From assembly GCF_013373865.1 (NCBI RefSeq), contig NC_050476.1:9254501-9318500 (forward strand): DNA of 64,000 nucleotides, given 5' to 3'. A program made the translations under genes and the position numbers. The notes under the pieces are model-generated. The model ran no database searches. It worked only from the letters and a program-made list of their open reading frames with translations, and had not been told where the DNA came from. The stretch's first letter is position 1, and every line of letters starts with the position of its first letter. Origin of the DNA: Monomorium pharaonis (Eukaryota > Arthropoda > Insecta > Hymenoptera > Formicidae). Of this stretch, positions 11,121 through 23,800 are shown piece after piece.

Positions 11121-12650
11121 TTAAGGGGTTAGGCCACTCTAGCGGCGGAAAAAATAAGTATTATTTTTCAGCGGAACAATGAAATAAATCAAAATTCTGA
11201 AAAAGCTTCTTTATTATACAACCAATAAACTGTAAAAATTATTTTTTTCAAAGCGATACAAAACAAAATGACGGCTGTACAGCTTTTCTTCGATAAAGCC
11301 TTTTTTTTTTAAGGGTGGGCAGCCGAACCAGCAGCACCTGCGATTTTTAAGTTAGAATGAAAAATGAATTTTTTTCAATTATATATGAGACTAGCTACAG
11401 AAGTACGTAGAATTTTTTTGATATATCGATTTTTGCAAGAATGGCGCGTTTAAAAAAAAAAGTTTAAAATTTCCCCCAAAAATCGCCAGAAAATTGTTTA
11501 TAACAAAAAAACTATGCAATATAATGAAAAAATTCTACGTATTTGTGTAAAGAATGTAATTTTGAATATACAGTTAAAATAAATTTTATATATCTTTAAT
11601 CGGCATCATACAATTGGCCTTCCAGATGAATGTCCTGCTCCTGCATTTCTTTTCTGAGAGTCTTCAAACTGATCTGTATCTCTTTTGCAGCTTCAAACAG
11701 TGATCGCTCTGCAAGCTTGATGCGTTGCGCGTCCACTTTCAGGCCCACATTATAGCAGTTAGGCCCAAGTTTCATGCCCATAACATCCATTATGTACATA
11801 ATTGAAGAAAACCCGTCGTTGTAAATGCAAACAGCAATATTTGTTGCAATATCTAGTACTACTTTTCCGCTGGAAATTGATTTTGGCGCCAAGGCCCACA
11901 CCGTCGAATTAAAACTTTCATTGCTGTTTTGAGTAAAACCGCCGATACATCGAGTGAGAAGATCGTCACTGCTTAGTTCTTTGTAAATTGGCTTGATGGC
12001 TTCAAATACTTCTTTACTAAGAGCTGGCTTATGTTTATAACTGTTCAAATTATTTGTAGCTTTTGCTTTTTGCCAACAGCACCATGAATCTTCTCCAATC
12101 GGGCATTTATCGTGTTGGAGTTTTTCATTGGTTGATAATTTGTGATACAGCGTGGCCCATATGTTATTTCTCATCTTTACCACTAGAATCACTATTCCTT
12201 TGGATAGCTAATCCGTAATAAATAGTTTATCTATTAGCTTCTTAGTTAATTTGCCTTTTTCATCGAGGCTTTTCACTTGCTTTTTAAAATTAGGCAGGCG
12301 GGTTCCCATTCGTTTTTGCACATGATCAATGCATTTTTTTTTTAGCACAGTGAAATTTTCGTAAGGCTTAGTATCTACAATTCCTTTGAATGTTTTTGAG
12401 TCACCATCGCCAATGTTATTTGCGTATTTCACGTCATGTAAAGTTTGAGAGTGCTGAAACATCTCAATAATTGCGTCAACCTCTATCTTTCCAGTCGATT
12501 CTTCGTGATTCACATTGTATTCACTCGCATGATTTTTTACTTATTCAACATACTCTTCGGTATCTGTTTTTTTATTCCAATAATTCGCATGCTTTACGAT
12601 ACTTAGATTTCACAATAAAGTCAACAACTTTACCGTATGTAATTATATGT
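11121..12650 (-). pseudogene. Mutator-like (MULE) transposase relic, copy 1
   Basis: The left terminus reads TTAAGGGGTTAGGCCACTC at 11121. The transposase runs on the minus strand from about 12645 to 11596. Early conserved pieces include KVVDFIVKSKYRKAC (about 12630-12590). Then come KYANNIGDGDSKTFKGI (about 12430-12380) and CIDHVQKRMGTRLPNFKKQ (about 12335-12280). The C-terminal third follows, with CPIGEDSWCCWQKA (about 12105-12060) and LLTRCIGGFTQNSNESFNS (about 11965-11910). It stops at 11596. Two compensating frameshifts lie around 12175-12215, with extra stops near 12540 and 12580. The GDGDSKT...HVQKRMG...CP.G.DSWC...TQN.NES order is the Mutator-like transposase domain of many insect genomes (family knowledge, no search). 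The N-terminal end and right TIR are missing just before the host exon at 12703. Confidence 0.8.
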
Positions 12651-12702
12651 AATTTATTACATTTTATAAATTCTTTTAATATTTATTTTTATTTGATTTC
12701 AG

Positions 12703-12827
12703 TGAGAACATCGATAAATTTATGAAAGATACCGAAAAATATCAAGATAATTTTGAAGTATATATACAGACGTTAATTTCGCAAGCTTTAGACTCTAATT
12801 TTCTTACTGAAATATTTCAAGAACAAG
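12703..12827 (+). CDS. Exon A of the DUF4211-like gene
   Basis: The acceptor is TTTGATTTCAG just before 12703 and the donor is GTAAAATAAAG at 12828. The exon opens with one base completing an upstream codon and closes with one base of a split Asp codon (G + AC). It encodes 41 full codons without a stop. The start codon is not here, since the exon is preceded by a splice acceptor. Confidence 0.85.
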
Positions 12828-15800
12828 GTAAAATAAAGCTAAACTAATATTTCTTGTTATTATTTTTAGAAATACTTTAAGATGCAATAATAATTATATG
12901 TTCTTTATTGTTCAGACGATTATTTTCTATCGAATGTGAAGACTGTCGATGAAATAACAGAGGAAAGAAAACATCGCCTTTTGTTCACAACTAAGTGGAA
13001 GGCAAGTGTCGTGACGGCAATATCGACATGGCCGTGTGTAAATGTGCTTAAAGATTTGCCGCCGTCAGAATATAAAGGAAAATTCTGTGCTGGTTGTCAA
13101 CAAACAAAAATTTATGCGAGAGTTTTGCTTTATGGACAACCATATAACGGTACTACATTAGAAGGCTCGCCGCCCGATCCAAGAATACCTCACGAAAAAG
13201 TATGACAAATAGAATATGATGAGATGTACAGGGTGTTTACTATCGGAAAATCGGGAATTTTCAGAGAACTTTTTTCTACTTTTGAAATTATATATTTTAT
13301 TTATAATGTTTTTAAAGTTTTTAGAGTTTTATTTTTAAATTTAAATTACTTGTTTTTTCTGGCACATACGTTTTTTCTTGTTTCTATTACTTTTTCTTAA
13401 ATAATAGAAGTAAACAATTAATTAGTAATAAATATCGCAGTGTTGGAAAAAACACCAACTTATTGCTTAATAATTATAAGTAAAAATTTTTATTATAAGC
13501 GATTAAAATTTTTATTTATCGCGAAATAAATCTAGATATTAATTAAATTTTTAATTAATAAAATAAATTAATTAAAATAATTTGTAATTGTGATACATTT
13601 AATCGATTGATTGAAAATAATTAATTATTGCCGATTAAGCGTTAATTATTTTAGTGATTTATAACATTAATTGATATTTGAATAATTCGTTTTTTTAATT
13701 AACGGCGTTTGATTTTAATAATTTTTTTAATTAGTCACGATCATGTTTATTAATTTTTCATCGATTATTGTAGTTAAGCGAAAACTTAATCGATCAATTA
13801 CTATTTCTACTGATCTTTATTGATGCTTTTTATACAGGGTGATTCTTAACGATTGTTCCAATTTTTTACCATAGAAGACGGATTACCGACTACAATCTTA
13901 GTATACACATGTACGACATATGTATGTGCACAGACCATACATGTTGTATTAAGATTGCAGTCGATAATTCATCTCCTACGGTAAAAAGTTGGGACAGTCA
14001 TTAAGAATCACCTTGTACTAATAATAGAAAAAAATGTTTATTATATTTTTTTGAGAACCTGTACTATTAAAATTGAGAACATTATCATATTTTACTACCA
14101 GAAAAAGACGAATTAATGCATTCCTATGAACAATGATAATTTACTAGATACTAAATGTTTAGTAGCTTTATATGCAAATTTTAATACTATTTTAAAAAAT
14201 TAAAATTTGTTTAAATCAAATTTAGCAGCTCAAAAAATATTTAAAAAGTGACCAAACTTGGTCTATTTTATTCACTGTTCTTTAGTAAACACCCTGTACT
14301 GTAAAATTTCTATTAATTAATTTTATTTGCACACTTTCTCAGGACTTTTTGCTGTGCCGCATTTGCCAAAGGAAAGTGGCCTTGTATAATAAAGTCGCTC
14401 ATCAAAAATATTTGATGTTTTTGGAATGTGCAAGAAGAGTAGCGGATAAAAAAGTAGCCGATCCACATAAAGACACAACAATTATATTAAATGAATTATT
14501 AGCAGATGAAGCATGGCTAAATCAAGTAAGATTGTTTTATTCAGTTATAATTTTAAAAACCTTATTGTTTTGTTAATATATTGTAAATTATAATAAAATA
14601 AATTATTATAGTCATGGTAAAAAAGTTAAAAATTAATACTGTTAAAAAGTTTATAACTTAAAACTTTATTTAATTTTAAATGTTAATGAGTTAGTTTTTA
14701 ACCAGTAGTTTTTAAAAATACAAACTTATTTACGAAGTAGCGAAAGTCAGGATAAGGTAATATTTTTTTGCAAAATTGTTTAAAGTATTTTGGAGTAAGA
14801 AGGGATTTCTTAGTTGAGGGGGTTGTACGTGGTAATGGGTCGAAATACATAGGCATTTTTAAGAATTTTTTGAAAGCAAACAGTGTAATACATATAAAAA
14901 TTTTCTGTTTTATTGTACATAAACTATAAGTAGGTATTGTAAAACATATAACAATTTTTTAAATATGATTTGACGATGTTAAGGCTGGTCTACAGAAGAT
15001 CATAATGATTATCTCCAAGAAAACGCTGTCGTAACGTTGACAGCAAATTGACTGTACATTTTATTTGAAATAAAAAAAAAACGAAAAAATGTAGAAACTA
15101 CACGTGAGTGGCTATTACAGTACATAGAAAAATTCAAAAATCTTGAAAAATAATAAAACGGTGGACTTATAAAAAAATGATTTGAAACTTCATCAATTTT
15201 TCGCGTAAAGAAGGTTAAATACAATTATATTAGTTTTATTAATAAAAAAACGGTTACATGCTCTAAAAGAGAAAGGTTTTCTTGGCATAACCTTGCAACC
15301 TTGATGAAGTCGATTAGATTGTTAGCTTTTTTATTTGCTGTCAACGCAGTCAAAAAATGTGATTTGAAGAACGCGTTTAAAGTTTCATTATCCGATCACT
15401 AAAACTTAGAAATAAAAAATTGAGTCTCACAGCTATTCAGCAATCCCTAGGTCATATAAAAGTTCATTTACACCTATCACTGCATTTTCTTCATCGCCAT
15501 TGTTGCCATAATTACGTAAACGGCCTTTCAACATATTACGCCGTGCTTGTTACTTGGCTTTGCTGACGCGCTCGGAGTCGGTATCATGGCAGTAATTGTA
15601 TATTGTCGTATACTAATATTTCGTAATAGTTGCAAAACATCTAGAAGAGCGATGTGTTCATTATTGAAAACTATTGTGCCAAGATTAGCGGCAATTTTGA
15701 AGTGCCATAGAAGTGCCACAAAATGACGTTTTCAGTGCGAATTTTCAAATAATGTTATACTTTTGTTATTGTTTTGATTAAATGCACCTAAACATCTTTC

Positions 15801-18800
15801 TAAAAGATCATCTCGGCTCAGCTTTTCATATGTTGGTTTGATAGTTTCAGCAACATCTGATGGCAATGCTGGTTTATGCTTATAACTATGTAGAGTTCCA
15901 GTTGCTTTTGCTTTCTGTCAAGAACACCACAAATCTTCGCTGATTGGACAATTCTCACGTTGCGGATTTTCATCGTTAGAGCATTTATGTAAAAAGTTGC
16001 CCAGATAGCTTGTCATGTTCTTTAGAGAATCACTCTGACGATTCTCATATTGCGAGACCGTATTATACTGTAAGGTCTTTTATGATATTTGCAGTTAATT
16101 TACCCTTACCGCCGAGGCCCTTTGTAGTTTTCTTAATATTTCACAGTCTCGTTCCCATAAATTTTTTTACGTGATTCACGCACTTTTTTTTTTTTTCGTT
16201 ACGTCGGACGAAATCAGCTCAACAATTTTAACCATGGCTTACCTGCGCCTACAAAAACTGCTGCATCTCTTAATTTTTCGAATTTCATCATAAAACTTTG
16301 TGAGCATATTCTTGAGATGTATACCGATTGAAATAAATAAAAAAATTCATTTGCCTGATTGCTTACCGTGTATGACCCCCTTAAATTGATAATATATTTA
16401 TATTACATATGCGTGTTTATTCACATCTACTTGAAGTGTTACACAATATACAGCTTTATATATATATATGTTGTAACCGTGCTCGCAAGCGATGGCCAAC
16501 TTCGCCTCCGTCCCTGGTCGCAGCCCTGAGCCGCCCGGGTGTCGGGGCGACTGTCTTCGTGAAATTTAGAGCGGCGATGGCTCGCGCGCGTTACCAGCTG
16601 ACGACCGCTGGGTATCGAATATCGCGAAAACGGGATGCTTAACGAGCGGGTTATTGTGCGTACGCGGGAATTTTCCGGCTTGTCTACGCTTGACCCGGCG
16701 TCGTTGGTGGACGCCAAACTCCCGATAGGATGACGGCTTCGCCAAGGGCGAACGGAACGAACAGTAACTCTGAGCCCGCGTGGCACGCGACGAAGTCATG
16801 TTCTTTCGCGCGCTAAAGAATCTCGCGAGTAATAAGCGCGATAATTATTAGTCACTCGCCAACAAGGCGGTTCAAGACGATTACATCAATTATTACCAGA
16901 GTGCAATTACCGAAGGACTCGCGACATAAATGCGATCGACCAAATTAAACAATACTAACGATAACTTACAGATGCGCGACAATTTACAACACGGGAATAA
17001 CTCGTGATACGACTACCGGACGAAATTACGATTGACTCGGCTGCGGATCGGGACGCACACGCAACGCAATGATAACACGAAATGCACAGCACGGAGCGAA
17101 ATCACGCGGGCGGGCGCGATCGGGCGAGACAACGATGCTCCGATAATTCCGCGAGCTCTTGGCTTTACCCAATACGTCGGAAAATACAACAGTAACTACG
17201 CGACTTTCCCGCGACTCGCCCAACCCGCGAAATCGGTGGCTTTACACAGTATTTTGACGCTCGTCTCACCAAGTTGCCTCCTTTTCGCTTGCCTCGTCCG
17301 GGTCGGGATATTCTTTGGCTCTTGCGTCCTCTTTTACAAAGTATCTCGGCTCGGGACCTGGATTGCACGCACTATTCACAATTATGTCCGCAGCACGAGT
17401 GAGGGACCCTGGATCTCGCGGGGGCCGCTCGGCGGCGCGCCCCACCTTGCCTCCGGTACTCCGGACTCTTATTGGCCGGTTTCCCGAAAGTCGATTTTCG
17501 CGCAGAGTGCGGTGTACACGCTGTCGCCGGCTGGTCGATCCAAGCGCGGCGGTCGATAATTAGGGGCTCCGTGCACGAGAATCTTGGCGCCTCCTTCCGC
17601 GGCAGTCTCTTCTCTCTTTGCCAGGCGCATCCTCCGCCATCAGGGTGTTATTTTTTCCTCGACGGGGGCGTTCGCTGATCATAAGCTGTCGCGATCCTTC
17701 CGCCGGACTTCATGCGGCATCGGATCTGCAGTTGCCCCGTCGGGGTGCCGGCTTCGCGCGCCGTCGCTGGATCCTGAAAGCGTGATTCGGCGGCAGTATC
17801 GGAATCTCAAACGGCACAAATGGTAGGCAAGATAAGGGCGGCATTACCTGCGGACCCCCGCTTAGAAAGGGTTTTCTTTTACTCCCTCGATGTCCACTCA
17901 CTCTGCGACCCCCGGGAAGGTTCTCCGTCGAGACGAGACGTCCAAAAATTACAAAGAGATCTCCAGAGCCACCGATCTCCGCCGCACCCGCGATACAGCG
18001 CTCGCAAAAATCTTAATAATTAATCGAACGGACAGCACGTGGGACATCACACACACAAAAACACGAGACAACACGCTTTTGCATCCACTCCCGAGCGGGA
18101 GGACGCAGGACCCGCGTTAATGCGTAAGGGCCCTCAGGGCCTTGTGACGGACAGCAGCCTGCGGCTGTCACGTCACAATGTATATTGTAACCGTACTCTC
18201 GAGCGACGGCCAATTTCGCCTCCGTCCCCGGTCGCGGCCCTGCGCCGCCCGGGTGTCGGGCGACCGTTTCTCGTGGTTTTGCAAAAATATAAAATTGGGC
18301 GCCAGATATGTTAAACGTATCACTCTTTTTATATGTCGCGGAAGATTAGCCTTAAATTAATAAAGTCGCGGAAAAAGGGGCAGGCTTCGTAAGCGACCGG
18401 GCGTCGGCGGCTCCGATAGCAAGCTGCCCAGCCTTAAAATAGTAGAGGGGAAGGTTCGGTGCGGACGGATGGAATCGGGGAGGCGAGAGAAATATCGTGA
18501 ATACCACATTAATTAAACAAACAAGAATAATAAGTATATTTCACGATTCGGACAATTACAGGCTCTTAACGCTCGGTCGAGCGGCGACCACACTTCACGC
18601 GCGCCACGAGCAGGCGATCGCTCGCAATCAGATCTCTCGAACACGGGATAATCATCAAAAATGTCATTTTACGTACGCGGAGATTCTCTGGCTCTGTCTA
18701 TAGCTTACTATGCGTCGTTGGTAAACGCCGAACTCCCGATAAGATAATGGTCTCGCCAAGGGCGATCAGGACGAACAATATCTCGAAGCTCGCACAACAC

Positions 18801-20776
18801 GCGACGGACTCGTGCTCTTTCGTACAATATAATATCCCGCGAATAACATGCGCGACAATTACTACTCGCTCGTTAGCGAGGCAATAAGAGACAAATACAT
18901 TTATTTTTACGAAAACGCAATCACGCAAGAGTTTGCAACACGAGTACGGTACAATACAATAATGACTCGGTTGCGGATCGGGACACGCACGCAACGCAAA
19001 CACAACGAAAAGAACGGAACGTATCGAATTCACGCAGTCGCACGTGATCGGGCGAGACGAAACTGCAGAAAATTCGCCGACTTTACAATAATCTAGCGAC
19101 GTCCGTCTCACCGAGTTGATTTCTCCTCAGCCTTTCCAGGGTCGCGATAAAACGACTCCTGCGTCCTCTTACAATTTGTGGTAGCTTGGGATCATTGACA
19201 CTTGCACGACATCCGCAACCAGAGTGTTCGATCTTTTATCCTGCGGGGGCCGCTCGGTGACGCGCTCCACCTTGCCTATGGTAAGCCGGGCCCTTATTGG
19301 CCGCGATTTTCCGGTTCGATGTGCGCGCAACGTGTGACATGCGTTACTGCTACTTGCTGATGGATCCTAGGCGCGATGGTCGAATTTTCGGGGCCCTTCG
19401 CACGTGAATTTTGCGCTTCTCGGCAGCGGCTCCTCGTCCTTCAATTAAACGCATCCTCCGTTTCTGGGATGGGGTCCCCGCCTCTTTCCATTGGCAGAAT
19501 GGGAAGAAAATAAATATACAGTTGATCCGCGTGGCATGTATCGTGGTTTTTGTGGGATCTGTTTCCTAGCCGCGCCTTTAAGGCATCCTTCTTTTGCGCC
19601 TTCCTAGGATCCTGCAATAGTAATTCGGCAGCAGTAATAAAATCTTTTAACAGGCTGAAAAATGGCAAGCAAGGAAAAGAGCGGTACGACCTGCGGACCC
19701 CCGCTCGAAAGGGGTCTCTGTAAATCCCTCGTTGACAGCTTACTCCGGGACTTCCGGAAACGTCCTTCGTTAAGACGAGGCGTCTAAATGTTACACAATG
19801 AGCTTTTCTTGGTCGCCAATTTCAGCCGCACTCACGATATAACGCTCGCCAAAAAAAAGGACAACACGGGACGGCACACACAGAAAATATGACGTGTCAC
19901 GCTTCCGCGCCCGCTTCCACAGGACTACGCATGCACGCACGCACACACATACACGATGTGCAAAATCCGACCGGCAACCTCCACGTGGTACCCACACATT
20001 GGATAATGAACGGCTAATGCCGGCGGTAAGCGTCATTAAAAAAAAAAAAAGGTTGATTTTGTAATTTGGTCAAAAGAGTGTAGAAAAATTGTTGAAAAAA
20101 CGTTATAAGCAATTTCAGCAATTCTAAGAATGATAAACACGTGGAATAAAAAAATTTTATTTTATTAACGTTAGTGTTTATTACTGGGGAGTAATTGTAT
20201 TATAAAACTTTGCTTTAGCGATGTGATTGAATCTTTCTTCACTACAGTACATTAAAATAAATGAAAACCGAAAAATATGCGATTTTTTACGTAATCTTTG
20301 AACGCGATTTGTTGTTAGAAAAAGTAAATCTGTGAAAAAATTAACAGCATTCAAAAGTGCAAACTTTTAGCTTTCCATCGTTTTTTTTTTTTTTGCTAAA
20401 CACTGTACGTTGATCTGTTTACGAGTAATAAGCGATGAAAGTCAAAATGACCATTTTTTCTTAAAATCTCAATAACTCGGTCAAAAAAATTTGTAAAGCA
20501 ATGAACAACCACTCAAAATAAAGGGAAAAGATCCCGCTATAAGATGCAACTTACAGAAATTCTTTATGATTTTTTTCACGTGAGATGCAGCGCAACAAAT
20601 TCGCATTAAAAATTTTCATTTTAACAGATCAAGCTTTATCAGTTGTGCCACGTTGGTGAAAAGAAAGATAACTAAAAACGCCAAAAAGCGTTTAAAAGAA
20701 GTTTCAAGCTTGAAAACGCTTTTTGAAAATAAACTAAATTTTCAGTATACGAAAAGTGTTCCCTATTTTTCTTGTA

Positions 20777-20821
<45 letters not shown>

Positions 20822-23800
20822 ATATATACACAAGGTGTCCCATTTTAATCTATCACTCCTTGTAACTTTGTAGAGAGCGATCGTATAGAAAAATGTTTCC
20901 GACAAAAGTTGTATGGTTTTAAGGGGAACATTAGATAGTGACCTTGGCCTTGACCTTAGAATCAAATTTGAAGAACATTTGTATGTTAACTTAATTTCTT
21001 TTAATAAAACCCCCTACTTTTCATTACATATTCTTGTAGCTCCTCTTCAGAGCTTTCCATAACACTATAATTAAAAGTGTTTTGTTAAATTACTTTTTGA
21101 GTTAAAGGACTTGAAAGTTACAATACCGCCGGCATTAGCATTACTCAAGATGTACCACGTGGAGGCTGCTTGATCGGATTTACATCTCGTGTACGTGTGC
21201 GTGTATGGTGTGTGTGGGGGGGGGGGAGTGCTTGCGTGCGTGCGTGCGAGTATGTGCGTATGGTCCAGAGGTAAAAAGAAGCGAGAAAGTAGCGATCTAA
21301 ACATCCATCAAATCTGCCACTAAATATACGTGTTTTATTCAGGTACATGAAATTTTCAAACATAAAATTTTTGCAGTCGTGTAATTTTTTTATTAAAACG
21401 CCTACGCTCAATCTGAAGGCGTAGTATTATTTCTAAATGTTGACTCAAGGACGACCCAGGCTTGATTTATGTGTACAAGATCTAAAATTTTTACATCAAG
21501 CACATTTTATTATAAGTCTACATCAGAAATTTTTAGCAAGTTCTGGTGGTGCATATACCGTGTTCATAAAACCGATCCGTAATAAAGCAGCGTGGCGACA
21601 GGCAGCGAACGAGTGCTTATCAATCTACGGACCCGAGTTCGATTTCCAGCGCAATTTTTTTTTTAAATGCAATCTGCAAAAAAGTTTTATTGGCGTAAGA
21701 CGAGATTTATGAATTGTAAATTTTTCCTGTACAAAATAATTTTTTTTCTATTCCAATAAAGCTCAATTATGATGTATTTTGCAATTATTTTTTTATGCGT
21801 ATTATATCTAAAATAAAAGAGACAAATATAATGCTATTTCAATGACACAATTTTCTCTTGCATTGTGTGAAAAGTATGGAACAGACCAACTGTTCGTACG
21901 GTCAGGTCAAAAGATTTGCAATGATGAATAAATAAAATTAAAAGTTTTGACTTTCAATTTTTTATTTTTCAAATTTTGGATTTAGTATAACATTATATAT
22001 AATATAAAATAAAATTATCATTGAAATAGCGTTATATTTTTCCCTTTTATTTTGGATACGATGCGTATAAAAATATAATCGTAAAATAAGTTACAATTGT
22101 GCTTTATTGTTGTAGAAAAAAATTTTGTACGAAAAAAGTTTCATAAATTCGTCTTACGTTAGTAAAAATTTTTCGCAAATTAAAAAATAAAAAAGGAAAC
22201 AGGTACCGCAGAAATTGAACCCGGATTGACAGATTGATAGGCACTCGCCCACTGTCTGTCGCCACATAGCCTTCTTGCAGATCGATCTTATGGACACGGT
22301 ATATGAACACGGCACTCCGGCAGCGCCTACGTGATAAACCGAAAAAGCATTTAGACGCCGCGATCGTTTAGGAGTCAGAGCTGATCGCGCTCACGCCGAA
22401 CCAACCGAACGTAGCCGAGCGCGCAACGGTTTAGTGGTTCACAGTAGACGCAGCACGATGTGTGCGTGAGTATGCTTGAGTTCGGGCCTTGAAATAGCAA
22501 CACGGTCTGTACAGCTGAGCGTTTTGTCTCCTATCCTGTATCTCTCCATCACGTTGCTGCACGCCGACCCCGCCAGCAGTTACCTCACGCACGTGGCTAC
22601 GATGCGTCTCTTGTTTGTATTGTTTGGGCGTCAAAATTGGTTAGGTATACTGAAATTTTCCCCCCAAAACAGCGTGTGATAAGACATGTCACGTTACAAC
22701 ATGTCAGATCGCATGTTTATGAAAAAATATTTAAACCATATGCATTTATTTAGATGGCACTGGAAAAATTAATAATTCCTGAAGCGTCTATTTAGATGGA
22801 ACTGGAAAAAAATATTTAATTAAAAGATGCATCTATTTAGACAGCACTGGTAAAAACAATAATCTCCGAAGTGTTTATTTAGATGGTACTGGAAAATTTT
22901 ATAATACCATATAGCATGCATTTAGACAGCACTGGTAAAAATAATAATACCCGAAGTGTCTATTTAGATGGTACTGGAAAACTTTGTAATACCATATGCA
23001 TCTATTTAGACGGTATTGGTAAATTTTGTAATATTTGGAACGTCTCTTCTGATACATACGGTATTAGTAAAATTACTACCCATGTATACATGTGTACATC
23101 TATTTCGAATACATGTATTTTTTAAGTTTATGGTAACACAGTACGAAATTAAAAATGTTGATAATTTACCGACGGGATTAGTTATCGACATTTTTAATTC
23201 TGTTTTGACGGCACTGGGGTCCGGTCGAAGTTCGCTCGGGGATGCTGGACTGCCTCTCAAACTTGATCGAGGTCGATAATGTAGAGTCATTCGTGCACAT
23301 TATTAATGAGATTTTGTATATATTTCTTTTATAGATTAAAAAATTTTTTTCCAGAATTAAAATACACGTATTAATATTAATCTGTGAATTAAACTAGTGC
23401 TCTGTTTCTATCCTCGGACCCCCTCGTACCGATTCTTCACTCACACATATATACGAAATTTTCTCTGAGGCTTTTTTCTTATACCAAAGTTTCTAGCTCA
23501 TTTCTGCAAGCATTTTATTAATCTTTCCTATAATAAGATTAGTGCGTACTAGTTATTTGTACTTACAAAGTTTTTAAAACTTATGTGTTGAAAATGAAAG
23601 ATACGAGACGACTGCACAAAAGTATAATTTACTAACTTTTTTGTTTTTTACATGAAATTATAGGGAGGCACTATTTGTTATTGTCTATACTTTAATTCTA
23701 GAGAAGGATTTTTAATTCTATAAAATCAGTAAAAAAATAGGCCTAATTAAAAATAATAACGTTTAATCGGTAAAACAGACGACTCCAGCATCCCTTAAAA

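Noticed and set aside
12471..12725. Upstream extension of the host gene into 12471-12702
   Set aside because: The open frame there is antisense to the MULE relic and in the wrong relation to the TTTCAG acceptor. The exon starts at 12703.
16409..19111. Dense overlapping open frames of 60-175 codons on both strands
   Set aside because: They lie in GC-rich LTR copies. The frames are not conserved between the copies and occur on both strands.
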